Source: Gammaproteobacteria bacterium (GTDB lineage: Bacteria > Pseudomonadota > Gammaproteobacteria > Chromatiales > Chromatiaceae). From it: 64,000 bases of DNA. Positions 19,207 to 27,618 of the stretch are shown piece after piece (the stretch's first letter is position 1; the number at the start of each line of letters is the position of its first letter). The notes under the pieces are model-generated. The model was not told where the DNA came from. It saw only the letters and a list, made by a program, of their open reading frames with translations, and did not search any database. Location: positions 141,112 to 205,111 of the forward strand of contig JAGRGQ010000001.1 in NCBI GenBank assembly GCA_020445405.1, read 5' to 3'. The position numbers were made by a program, and so were the translations under genes.

Positions 19207-22200
19207 TCAGCCGGTCTGCTCCTCCCGCCGCACCGGCAATTCTTTGATATAGACATCCTGCTGCGGGAAGGGTATGCCGATACCGGCCTCTTTCAGCGCA
19301 TCCCAGATGGCGAACAGTACCGATGACTGCACCTCCAGCCGGCTGAAGCGCGCAACGTCGATGAAATACTGAACCCTGAAATTGACCGACGAGGCAGCAA
19401 AATCGACAAGCCATACCTGAGGTGGTTTCGGGGTCAGCGAGACCTGCGGCTGCATGGTTACCGCGTCAAGAATGACCTGACGGGAGTGGTGCGGATCCGC
19501 ATGATAACTGACCCCCACCAACAGCACGGTTCGCACCTCGCTGTCGGTGCGCGTCCAGTTGATGAAAGAGTTGCTGATCAGGTCCGAATTGGGGATGATC
19601 ACGTCCTGGTTGTCCCATGTGGTGACCGTGACCGAACGCATGCCGATGGCGGCAACGGTTCCCTCCCTGTCCCCGATGGTCACCCAGTCGCTGGTTCGCA
19701 CCGGACGCTCCGCGAGCAGAATCAGTCCGCTGATGAAGTTGTTGGCGATATTCTGCATGCCGAAGCCGATACCGACGCCCAGGGCGCCTGCGAACACGGT
19801 GAGGCTGGTGAGATTGATGCCGATAACGTTGAGTACGACGAGCAGGCCGATGACCACCACGGCGTACTGGGTGAACACCGACAGGCTGTTGCGTATGCCG
19901 ATATCCTTGATCCTGGCATACACCCAGCCGTAGGTAATCTCCCTGGCCCAGCGGCCCAGATAAAAGACCAGCAGCAGCAGCAGTATGGAGCCCAGCAGAT
20001 CGAGGCTGTCGATCGAATTGTCACCGATGGTGAATAGGGTGTGGCCAAGCCAGGCATTCAGGTCGATCCCGGTGGCCGGGTCCCGCAGGAAAATCTGGTA
20101 AAGAATCCAGATCGCGGCCAGAAACAGGCCGAGGCGAAGCAGGTACTGCACCGGCTCGATCAGGGTCCTGACCCAGAATCCGGTGAAACTGGATTTGCGT
20201 GCGATGGAGTTTTCCACACTCTTGGCAAGATCCAGAACCACTCCCCGCGCAATCATCCAGCCAATGACTACGGCGAAGAAAATGGCCAGGTAACTTCCCA
20301 ATGTCCAGGCCAGATTGATATAGCCGACCAGACCGAGTAACGCCGCGGCCGCTATGGCCAGGGGTATGAGCATACCGAACAGACCGGCCAGTCGCACCCA
20401 GTGGGAGGCGCCCCTGCGCTCCAGCAGCAGTCCGTACCAGAGGTTGCGGATGCGCAATGCGAGGTAGGCCGGAGGCAGCAACAGCAGCATGAAACATCGC
20501 TCGATCAGCTCCTTCATCGGCTGCGAGACGAACTCCAGAAATCCCAGAGCCAGCCCCAGCGTGAACAGCGAGATGAGCACGGTAAACAGTGCCACCAGAC
20601 GGAACAGTCCAGGATGCGGGTCCGCGAGTCCCAGGGGTGAGTTCAGAATCCAGCCACTCAATCCGATGATCAGACGCGCCCCCAACCAGATACTGAACAG
20701 GGTTGCGATGATGGCCAGACCGGGCGCCACGATTTCCAGCAACCAGCCGGCGATGAGCAGTAATCCACCGATCAGCAGTCCGAAACGGTTCGTTCGCACC
20801 AGGTCGCTGCTGATCAATACCGCCCTGCGCGTGAAACTCTGCTCATCGGACACGGGCGCGGGGGGCTTCAGTCTGCCCAGCGCGAGGCAGGCGGCTGTCC
20901 ACAGCAGACCCAGCAGCAACAGACTCGACCAGCGGGCCAGATCGGCCTGCTGCATCGCGGCAGCCAGAGAGAGCAGTATATTGCGTCCGATCTGCGCTAT
21001 CTTGTCCGGGAGCCGGGTCGCCTCAGTGAGCAGGCCCTGCCACTGCTGCAGTGTGTTCGGCAACCTATGGCGCTCGGTAAGCCCCCGTTTCTTGCGCTCC
21101 AGGTAGGCGGCCTCCGCTTTCTCCAGCTGCGCATCCAGTGCAGTGCCGAATGTCGTCAGTTCCGTGATCCGTTTCTGGAAACGTGTTATCAGATTGTCGA
21201 ACAGGGATTCCACCTGGCGGTACTCTTTACGGCTGTCCACCTCCAGTTCGAGTCCCTTGAGAATGACATCGCGTCGCTGCAGCAGCAGGTTGTACTTGCT
21301 GCCGATCAGCAAGCGCAGCGATTCCAGCTGACGTTTGAGGCTTTCCAGCTCAACCGAAGCGGATTTCAGCGTCCTGAGATCGACAGTCTCCTCTGCAATG
21401 CCCTCGGAGATCTTATCGAATTGGCTGTTCATCCGGGCGCTCCTCAGGTGCACTCCGGTCAGGAACAGCGACTCTTCGGCTTCTGTCAATCGGGTATCGG
21501 CGAGGTCTCTGGCGGACTGGCTGACCGATGAGTCCTCCCGCAGTCGGTTGACTTCATCGCGATACTCGGACGCTTTGGCCTGCAGGCTCTGCTGTTCAGC
21601 GATCAGCTGCTTTTCGAGTTCGTCCAGGGTCAGTTTCCGGGCCTGCTCCTGCTGGTTTCGGTAGGCATCTTTGATCGCCTCCAGCCAGCGCTCCGCCAGT
21701 TGAGTACGCTCCCGGGCCACCTGTTTGCGCCGTTCCAGCAGTTCCAGGCGGCGCTGTTCCAGTTTCAGCAGCGCCTGCTGTTCGTTCAGCCTGCTCCGGG
21801 TCTGCACGACCATCGTATCGTCCACCGCGTCCCGCGGCGCCGAAGCCATGACCTGGAGCTGATTTTCCAGACGCTGTATCTCGGCGCTCAGATCCGTACG
21901 CGTACCCTGCACCGACTTGATTGCAAGCTCGATTGACTCCTGCGCGACCTTGCGGGTATCGACGTTCAATCCAACCTGCTCCAGTTCCGTCTGATCGACC
22001 GGGCGGGTGGCGAGCGCTGAGATTCTTTCGTCGAATTGCGCACGCCTGGCAGCAAGCTCAGCCGCTTCGTTTTCGGTGGCGGCGATTTCGCTTTCCAGCA
22101 GTTGCGCGCGGTTGGCAAGCGTCTCGCCGGAAGGCAAATCGGCAGCTGGCTGCTGCGCCAACGTGAAATCGGGTGCCAACAGAGAAAGCATACCGACCAG

Positions 22201-22239
22201 CAACAGCGTGAGGCAGCTCAAATTCAAACAACGATTCAC
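19207..22239 (-). CDS. Large mechanosensitive channel (MscK/MscM-like)
   Basis: About 1010 residues from a GTG at 22239 with GGAGGGG eight bases upstream. A signal peptide ending LAQQ precedes about 450 residues of periplasmic coiled coil. Ten or so membrane helices follow (about 480-830), then the MscS pore and beta domain (LGVGIGFGMQNIANNFISGL, DWVTIGDREGTVAAIGMRS) and a C-terminal domain. This is the MscK/YjeP size class. Channels of this class open on membrane tension, and some are modulated by K+. The exact subtype is not resolved. Confidence 0.85.
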   Translation of the reverse strand: MNRCLNLSCLTLLLVGMLSLLAPDFTLAQQPAADLPSGETLANRAQLLESEIAATENEAAELAARRAQFDERISALATRPVDQTELEQVGLNVDTRKVAQESIELAIKSVQGTRTDLSAEIQRLENQLQVMASAPRDAVDDTMVVQTRSRLNEQQALLKLEQRRLELLERRKQVARERTQLAERWLEAIKDAYRNQQEQARKLTLDELEKQLIAEQQSLQAKASEYRDEVNRLREDSSVSQSARDLADTRLTEAEESLFLTGVHLRSARMNSQFDKISEGIAEETVDLRTLKSASVELESLKRQLESLRLLIGSKYNLLLQRRDVILKGLELEVDSRKEYRQVESLFDNLITRFQKRITELTTFGTALDAQLEKAEAAYLERKKRGLTERHRLPNTLQQWQGLLTEATRLPDKIAQIGRNILLSLAAAMQQADLARWSSLLLLGLLWTAACLALGRLKPPAPVSDEQSFTRRAVLISSDLVRTNRFGLLIGGLLLIAGWLLEIVAPGLAIIATLFSIWLGARLIIGLSGWILNSPLGLADPHPGLFRLVALFTVLISLFTLGLALGFLEFVSQPMKELIERCFMLLLLPPAYLALRIRNLWYGLLLERRGASHWVRLAGLFGMLIPLAIAAAALLGLVGYINLAWTLGSYLAIFFAVVIGWMIARGVVLDLAKSVENSIARKSSFTGFWVRTLIEPVQYLLRLGLFLAAIWILYQIFLRDPATGIDLNAWLGHTLFTIGDNSIDSLDLLGSILLLLLVFYLGRWAREITYGWVYARIKDIGIRNSLSVFTQYAVVVIGLLVVLNVIGINLTSLTVFAGALGVGIGFGMQNIANNFISGLILLAERPVRTSDWVTIGDREGTVAAIGMRSVTVTTWDNQDVIIPNSDLISNSFINWTRTDSEVRTVLLVGVSYHADPHHSRQVILDAVTMQPQVSLTPKPPQVWLVDFAASSVNFRVQYFIDVARFSRLEVQSSVLFAIWDALKEAGIGIPFPQQDVYIKELPVRREEQTG

Positions 22240-22384
22240 CTGAAGATCCCCTCCGGCTTTGAATTCGCGGGTCGGACACTCCCGCCGCGTCATCCGTAAG
22301 CCGTTACCGACAACTCAAAGCCAGGTTTTGGCGCAGCGCCGATAAAACAGAAAAAGCCGGCCGCTGCGGCAATCCCTATAGACT

Positions 22385-22600
22385 ACCAGAACCTCACTCA
22401 TAATCCCCCGCGGCCGCTGCGATTTTGGTGCATGGTGCGATGCGGCAAGCGTGGTGCAGACGATGCTACATCAGCGGGCTGCAACAAAGCCAGGAGCCAA
22501 AACCATCCGGTCCCCAGGGGGTTGGAAATGCGTCCCTGCTGCGTTGCGCCGCTTGCCCGCAGTTAGTGTATTGTGCTGCACAGCGCGGCGCTGAGGGATG
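22385..22600 (+). repeat. Diverged intergenic repeat, copy 2
   Basis: Aligned with copy 1 at 18965-19100 over its first about 140 bases, with substitutions and short gaps. Its second part (GAAATGCGTCCCTG followed by a GC-rich stretch ending TGTGCTGCACAGCGC) also matches the reverse complement of about 52760-52840. It fills most of the 587-base gap between the channel gene and the gene at 22827. No gene is supported here. Confidence 0.6.
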
Positions 22601-22826
22601 TTTTGTCAGGCCACCGGTTGATACCGGGCGAAACAGCAGCGGCAGGGCGGTTTTCCCTCAGGTTATTCGCCGTTGAAAGCGGGTGAGGGGATCTATCTGG
22701 CGGGCATGGACAGGTCTGCCGGCGAGATCGTCGGAGCAGATGCGGGAAACCATCTTTCTAATCTATACTTCAGGAAAAAGACCGGTAAACAGGGGAGCGG
22801 TCGCTCCCCCGACTTGGAAATTCACC

Positions 22827-23312
22827 ATGCAGACCCTGAAAGGCAGCCGGGTGATGACACAGCTTGGCCTCGATTATATCAGGCAGTGTTCGACATTCGG
22901 TGCACTCTCCGATGACGGGATCAGGTACCTTTTCAAGGAGGGGAGAGTCCTCCAGCTGGAAAAGGGGGAGACGCTGTTTCAGCTGGACGACCCGGGCAAT
23001 CGTTTCTATATCATCCTGAAAGGATCGTTCAGATTCTATAAACACCATCATGACAAATGCACCTATATCCGGGATCACGTCTTCGGCGAGGAGCTGGGGT
23101 TCATTGCGATGATTGCGCTGCACAACAGGAGAGGCAGCGCACATGCCGCAGAGGCTTCGATCGTTCTGGAGATCTCCTCTGCACTTTTCAATCGACTGCA
23201 GAAATCATGGCCAAAGGATTTTGGTCTGCTTCTGCTGAACCTTTCGCGAGGCATGGCACGCAGGATCCGTGAGTTGAACAATATGCTGGTCGAGCGCGAT
23301 TTTGATTCCTGA
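22827..23312 (+). CDS. Stand-alone cyclic-nucleotide-binding (Crp-like sensor) protein
   Basis: 161 residues from the ATG at 22827 (GGAAA eight bases upstream; in-frame codons upstream are less plausible). The cupin-like sensor core is clear: LEKGETLFQLDDPGNRFYIILKGSFRFYK and FGEELGFIAMI, then a long helix. The C-terminus ends after that helix with no helix-turn-helix, so it is not a normal Crp/Fnr DNA-binding regulator. It may act through protein contact. It lies upstream of the reductive TCA block on the same strand, but 470 bp away. Confidence 0.7.
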   Translation: MQTLKGSRVMTQLGLDYIRQCSTFGALSDDGIRYLFKEGRVLQLEKGETLFQLDDPGNRFYIILKGSFRFYKHHHDKCTYIRDHVFGEELGFIAMIALHNRRGSAHAAEASIVLEISSALFNRLQKSWPKDFGLLLLNLSRGMARRIRELNNMLVERDFDS

Positions 23313-23577
23313 AAATTTTTCCGGGAGTGCGGATGAACCCCCAAACTCCGGACATGCTGCTGCCAAAGTCCCCGATTGTTGCCCGAAAGTGTTCCCTTCG
23401 TTTTAATACAAGTCTAATATCTGCTGACCGACTTGCGGACAGACGAACAGGCAGCTCATAAGCGCACAGATTCAGAACAGCGGCGCATTCACATCAACGC
23501 CGGATCGAAACGGCAACGGGATAGCTCCTCATTTAGCTAATAAAATAATATTTTAAAATGATACGGGAGGAATTCAG
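23313..23577. other. Intergenic region, AT-rich near its end
   Basis: No gene seen. An AT-rich run at about 23530-23560 (ATTTAG, 17 bp, TAAAAT) could be a weak promoter for the aconitase remnant and idh. Confidence 0.3.
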
Positions 23578-23667
23578 GTGGAACCGATGAGTCTTACGGA
23601 AAAGATACTTTGCGCGCATCCGGTGGACGGCGGGGCGCTACGCCATGCAGGTGAGAAAGCGATTTAG
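23578..23667 (+). pseudogene. Remnant of an aconitase N-terminus
   Basis: A 29-codon frame (GTG at 23578; in-frame ATG at 23587) has a strong GGGAGGA ribosome-binding site seven bases upstream and ends in TAG. Its product, containing MSLTEKILCAHPVDGGAL followed by a GE-x-x-I element, resembles the first residues of aconitate hydratases, where KIL-x-x-H-x-V-[DE]-G-x-L followed by GE-[EI] is typical. The rest of the gene is absent. Aconitase acts between ATP-citrate lyase and isocitrate dehydrogenase in the cycle, so a relic here implies that a complete gene once preceded idh. The family match is made by eye and from memory. Confidence 0.45.
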
Positions 23668-23785
23668 CGTGCCGGATAGACTATCAGATTGGGATTGCAG
23701 CTCTCTTTATTCGATAACTTGGATAATCCACATCAACCCGATGAGTTCGATCGGCACTCAGATTTAAAATTTTCAGGGGAAAGCA

Positions 23786-26023
23786 ATGACAGCCGAAACA
23801 CCAAAAATCATATATACGATAACCGATGAAGCACCCGCGTTGGCAACCGCTTCTTTTCTCCCGATCGTGAAGGTTTTTACCGATGCGGCGGGCGTTGCCG
23901 TGGAGACACGGGACATCTCGCTCGCCGGTCGCATCATCGCGAGCTTTCCGGAGCACCTGACCGAGAGTCAAAGGCAGACGGATGATCTGGCGGAGTTGGG
24001 CGCGCTCGCCAATACGCCTGAGGCCAATATCATCAAACTGCCCAATATCAGCGCATCGATTCCCCAGTTGGTGGCCGCGATCAAAGAGCTTCAGGCACAG
24101 GGATATAATCTGCCTGACTACCCCGAGGAGCCGAAGAGCGATGCCGAGAAAGAGGCCAGGGAGCGCTACGACAAGGTCAAGGGAAGCGCCGTCAATCCGG
24201 TCCTGAGAGAGGGAAACTCCGACAGAAGGGCACCTCTCTCGGTTAAGAATTACGCCAGGAAGCATCCACATTCGATGGGTAAATGGAGCAGGGATTCGAA
24301 GTCAAATGTGTCACACATGAGCAGTGGAGATTTCCGCTCCAACGAAAAATCGATAGAGATCACCGGAGCGTCAAGCGGAAGCGCCCGGATTGAGTTTGTC
24401 GATAACAAAGGCAAGGTCCAGATCCTGAAAGAGAAAACGCCGCTGATCGATGGCGAAATAATCGACGCGACCGTGATGAGCCGGCGTGCCCTGCGCAAGT
24501 TCCTCAAGGCGCAGATCAAGGATGCCAAAAAAGAGGGGGTGCTGTTCTCCATTCATCTGAAAGCCACGATGATGAAGGTCTCCGACCCGATAATATTCGG
24601 CCATGCGGTCTCGGTATTTTTCAAGGACGTTTTCGAAAAACATGCCGCCGTGTTCGACAAGCTGGGCGTCGACCCGAACAATGGCATGGGCGATCTGTAC
24701 GCAAGGATTGCCAACCTGCCGCAGGATCAGCGTGTCGAAATCGAAGCCGATATTCAGGCTTGTTACGCAAAGCGGCCAGAACTGGCCATGGTGAACTCGG
24801 ACAAAGGCATCACCAATCTGCATGTTCCCAGCGATGTGATCATCGACGCGTCAATGCCGGCGGCGCTTCGTACATCGGGACAAATGTGGGGTCCTGACGG
24901 CGAACTGCACGACACCCGCTTCGTGATTCCAGACGGCTGCTATGCTGGCGTGTACCAGGAGGTGATCGACTACTGCAGGGAGAACGGTGCATTCGATCCC
25001 GCGACAATGGGAAGCGTGCCGAACGTCGGGTTGATGGCCCAGAAGGCGGAAGAGTACGGTTCGCATGACAAAACTTTCAAATCACCGGGAGATGGCGTTA
25101 TCCGGGTTGTCGGTGGCAACGGTAAAAAGCTGCTGGAGCATAAAGTGGAAGAGGGCGACATCTGGCGTATGTGCCAGGTGAAGGATCTTCCAATCCGGGA
25201 CTGGGTCAAGCTGGCGGTTACCCGGGCCAGGGCAACCAATACCGCTGCTGTTTTCTGGCTCGACGAGAACCGGGCACACGATGCGCAGCTGATTAAAAAG
25301 GTGAAACGCTATTTGCGGGATCACGATACCGAGGAATTGGAGATTCGTATCATGTCGCCGATCGAGGCGACACGTTTTTCGCTGCAGCGAATCACCGGCG
25401 GCGTGGACACCATATCGGTTACCGGCAACGTGTTGCGTGACTATCTCACCGATCTGTTTCCGATTCTGGAACTGGGAACCAGTGCAAAAATGCTGTCGAT
25501 CGTGCCGTTGATGAATGGCGGAGGACTGTTTGAAACGGGCGCAGGGGGATCCGCACCCAAGCATGTCCAACAGTTTCAGCAGGAGGGGCATTTGAGATGG
25601 GATTCGCTGGGTGAATTTCTTGCGCTCGCGGCATCCCTGGAACATCTGGGCAACACCTCACGCAACAACAGAGCCCTTATTTTATCGAAAACCCTGGATG
25701 AGGCGACCGGTAAATTTCTCGACAGCAACAAGTCGCCCTCCAGAAAAGTCAACGAACTGGACAATCGGGGAAGTCATTTCTATCTGACACTCTACTGGGC
25801 TCAGGCGCTGGCCGCGCAGAGCGAGGATAAAAAGCTCCAGGAGCGCTTTTCCGTACTGGCGGCGCAACTGCAGGAGAATGAAACAAAAATAGTCGATGAA
25901 CTGAACGCAGCTCAGGGCCGGCCTGTCGACCTGGGTGGTTACTATCATGCCGATCCGGACCGCGTGGCGCAGGCGATGCGGCCCAGCGCAACTTTAAACG
26001 CGGCATTGAATGCCGTTGGTTGA
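23786..26023 (+). CDS. idh: NADP-dependent isocitrate dehydrogenase, monomeric type
   Basis: 745 residues, the usual length of monomeric (about 80-kDa) IDH. It has the family segments [14 protein letters not shown] at the N-terminus, [12 protein letters not shown] in the substrate region, and [20 protein letters not shown] followed by SAPKH in the NADP region. It interconverts isocitrate and 2-oxoglutarate + CO2. In Chlorobium limicola a monomeric NADP enzyme carries out the reductive carboxylation, and here the position ahead of ATP-citrate lyase suggests the same direction. AGGGGAAA precedes the ATG. A long perfect hairpin follows the stop. Confidence 0.95.
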   Translation: MTAETPKIIYTITDEAPALATASFLPIVKVFTDAAGVAVETRDISLAGRIIASFPEHLTESQRQTDDLAELGALANTPEANIIKLPNISASIPQLVAAIKELQAQGYNLPDYPEEPKSDAEKEARERYDKVKGSAVNPVLREGNSDRRAPLSVKNYARKHPHSMGKWSRDSKSNVSHMSSGDFRSNEKSIEITGASSGSARIEFVDNKGKVQILKEKTPLIDGEIIDATVMSRRALRKFLKAQIKDAKKEGVLFSIHLKATMMKVSDPIIFGHAVSVFFKDVFEKHAAVFDKLGVDPNNGMGDLYARIANLPQDQRVEIEADIQACYAKRPELAMVNSDKGITNLHVPSDVIIDASMPAALRTSGQMWGPDGELHDTRFVIPDGCYAGVYQEVIDYCRENGAFDPATMGSVPNVGLMAQKAEEYGSHDKTFKSPGDGVIRVVGGNGKKLLEHKVEEGDIWRMCQVKDLPIRDWVKLAVTRARATNTAAVFWLDENRAHDAQLIKKVKRYLRDHDTEELEIRIMSPIEATRFSLQRITGGVDTISVTGNVLRDYLTDLFPILELGTSAKMLSIVPLMNGGGLFETGAGGSAPKHVQQFQQEGHLRWDSLGEFLALAASLEHLGNTSRNNRALILSKTLDEATGKFLDSNKSPSRKVNELDNRGSHFYLTLYWAQALAAQSEDKKLQERFSVLAAQLQENETKIVDELNAAQGRPVDLGGYYHADPDRVAQAMRPSATLNAALNAVG

Positions 26024-26026
26024 GTG

Positions 26027-26069
26027 ACGGCGAGGCACCCGTGGCCGTGTTTCACGGGTGCCTCGCCGT
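26027..26069 (+). terminator. Strong hairpin after idh
   Basis: Two perfect 17-bp arms (26027-26043 and 26053-26069) with a 9-base loop lie 4 bp after the idh stop. There is no T-run downstream, so intrinsic termination may be partial; it may also protect the idh mRNA 3' end. Confidence 0.65.
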
Positions 26070-26079
26070 GTATAATAAC

Positions 26080-26108
26080 CTTACACTGAGAGATAAAAAG
26101 CCTATAAT
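26080..26108 (+). promoter_or_regulatory. Candidate sigma70 promoter for aclBA
   Basis: CTTACA (26080-26085, four of six matches to TTGACA) is followed by a 17-bp spacer and a perfect TATAAT (26103-26108). It lies just beyond the idh hairpin and about 155 bp before aclB, giving the citrate lyase genes their own start and a long AT-rich leader. Confidence 0.5.
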
Positions 26109-26262
26109 CCAGTCGAAGTGAAGCTGTCAAAATAACAATAAAAGCGTTACGCAAACAAAAAAACAATAAATAAGAGAGAGAAAACCGGGAGGGGGATGAG
26201 CATCTACCCGCCATACTATTTCAAAAAGCCAGACAACCAACTGTTACAGGAGCAGCGGAACG

Positions 26263-27534
26263 ATGCAGATAACAGGTATGTATTGGGGATCGAAACTTCT
26301 CAAGTTCGTCGACTATCCAACATCGGAAGTACTGGGCCCTGAGGCCAGCGGCGACCAGATCAAGGAGCTTATCGGTCGATGGGGGGAGATCTTCGTCAAA
26401 CCGATGTTCAAGGGCGGGGTGGGCAAGAAGGGCAAGGCGGGTCTATTGGGCAGGGCAAACAATCTTGCCACCGCGATGAAGGAGAAGGAACGGCTCTATT
26501 TCGCCGAACATGTACACAACGATGTGCGGACCAAGGCTGAGGGCGTCACGTTCGAGGGTGCGGTGCCGGCCGAATTTGAGGTCTATTTTTCAATCACCGA
26601 CAGCACCAAATACCGTGCCCCGGTCATTACCATCACCCACCATGGTGGGGTGAATATCGAAGAGCTGCCGAAGGATAAGATCGCCAGCATACCGTTCGAC
26701 CCGCTGACCGGACTCAAAGGATTCGTGGTATCGAATGCATTGCGTAAAATCAATGCGCCCCAGGAGCTGGTGAGCCCGCTGGTGCAGAATCTTCCCAAGC
26801 TCTGGGAGCTGTATCACTACTACGGCATGACCACGCTGGAACTGAATCCGATCCGGATGATGCCGGCAGGCAAAGGGCGATTGCTGCCACTGGCCTGCGA
26901 CTTCAAATGCGCTTTCGATGGAGACGACCCGAACTGGAAGCGTCTGGGTCTTCCCTCGGACCTGGATGCCTCCAGTTACTCGGATTTCGAACAGGAGGTG
27001 AATGAACTGCGCACCTATCAGGGGCAGTCCGATGTGTACGTGATCAATCCCCAGGGAACCATTACCGCGATGACCTTCGGTGGGGGAGCCAACGCGCTGG
27101 TCACCGAGCAGTTGGGCGATACCGCCACAATCTCCTCCGACTTCGGCGGCAACCCGCCTTACGAAAAGATGCACGATATTGCCCGTATCGTTTACAAGTA
27201 CTGGCTCAAACAGTCCCAGGTGCTTTTCATAATCGGCGGAAAAGCCAACAACACCGATATACATGAGACCTTCCGCGCAATGGCCGACGCGCTGCGCGAC
27301 CACTTCCACAATGTAGGCCCGCAACCGCTCTATGTGGTGGTTGGCCGCGGTGGACCCAATCTGATCCGCGGCATGGGTTATCTGCGCGACACATTGGACG
27401 GTCTGGGTCTGCCGTATCAGATGTTCGGCCACGATTCCGCGATGAGTGAAGTTGTCAATTTTGCGCAATCGGTGGACAAGTGGATGAAAGCGGGTGGACG
27501 CGCGATGGTGGCCAGAGCAATGGGTATAAGTTGA
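26263..27534 (+). CDS. aclB: ATP-citrate lyase small subunit (ATP-grasp, succinyl-CoA synthetase beta-like)
   Basis: 423 residues. The N-terminal ATP-grasp region includes KPMFKGGVGKKGKAGLLG, and MTTLELNPIR has the metal-binding E-x-N of succinyl-CoA synthetase beta chains. A C-terminal flavodoxin-like domain follows (TFGGGANALVTEQLGD; IGGKANNTDI). With AclA it cleaves citrate to acetyl-CoA and oxaloacetate using ATP and CoA, the step that makes the TCA cycle reductive. AGGAG precedes the ATG by 10 bases. AclA follows after 84 bp. Succinyl-CoA synthetase beta is excluded by the partner, which carries a citrate-synthase-like end. Confidence 0.88.
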   Translation: MQITGMYWGSKLLKFVDYPTSEVLGPEASGDQIKELIGRWGEIFVKPMFKGGVGKKGKAGLLGRANNLATAMKEKERLYFAEHVHNDVRTKAEGVTFEGAVPAEFEVYFSITDSTKYRAPVITITHHGGVNIEELPKDKIASIPFDPLTGLKGFVVSNALRKINAPQELVSPLVQNLPKLWELYHYYGMTTLELNPIRMMPAGKGRLLPLACDFKCAFDGDDPNWKRLGLPSDLDASSYSDFEQEVNELRTYQGQSDVYVINPQGTITAMTFGGGANALVTEQLGDTATISSDFGGNPPYEKMHDIARIVYKYWLKQSQVLFIIGGKANNTDIHETFRAMADALRDHFHNVGPQPLYVVVGRGGPNLIRGMGYLRDTLDGLGLPYQMFGHDSAMSEVVNFAQSVDKWMKAGGRAMVARAMGIS

Positions 27535-27618
27535 AAACCGCCGGCGAGGCATCAAACGGCACAACCAATCTGATTAACGGAAGCCGGAAAAGCGGCACCA
27601 GGAAAAAAGGGGTTTAAG

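Noticed and set aside
26196..26342. Possible leader frame before aclB (ATG right after GGGAGGGGG)
   Set aside because: The ribosome-binding bases are too close to the ATG, and the frame runs on into aclB out of phase.
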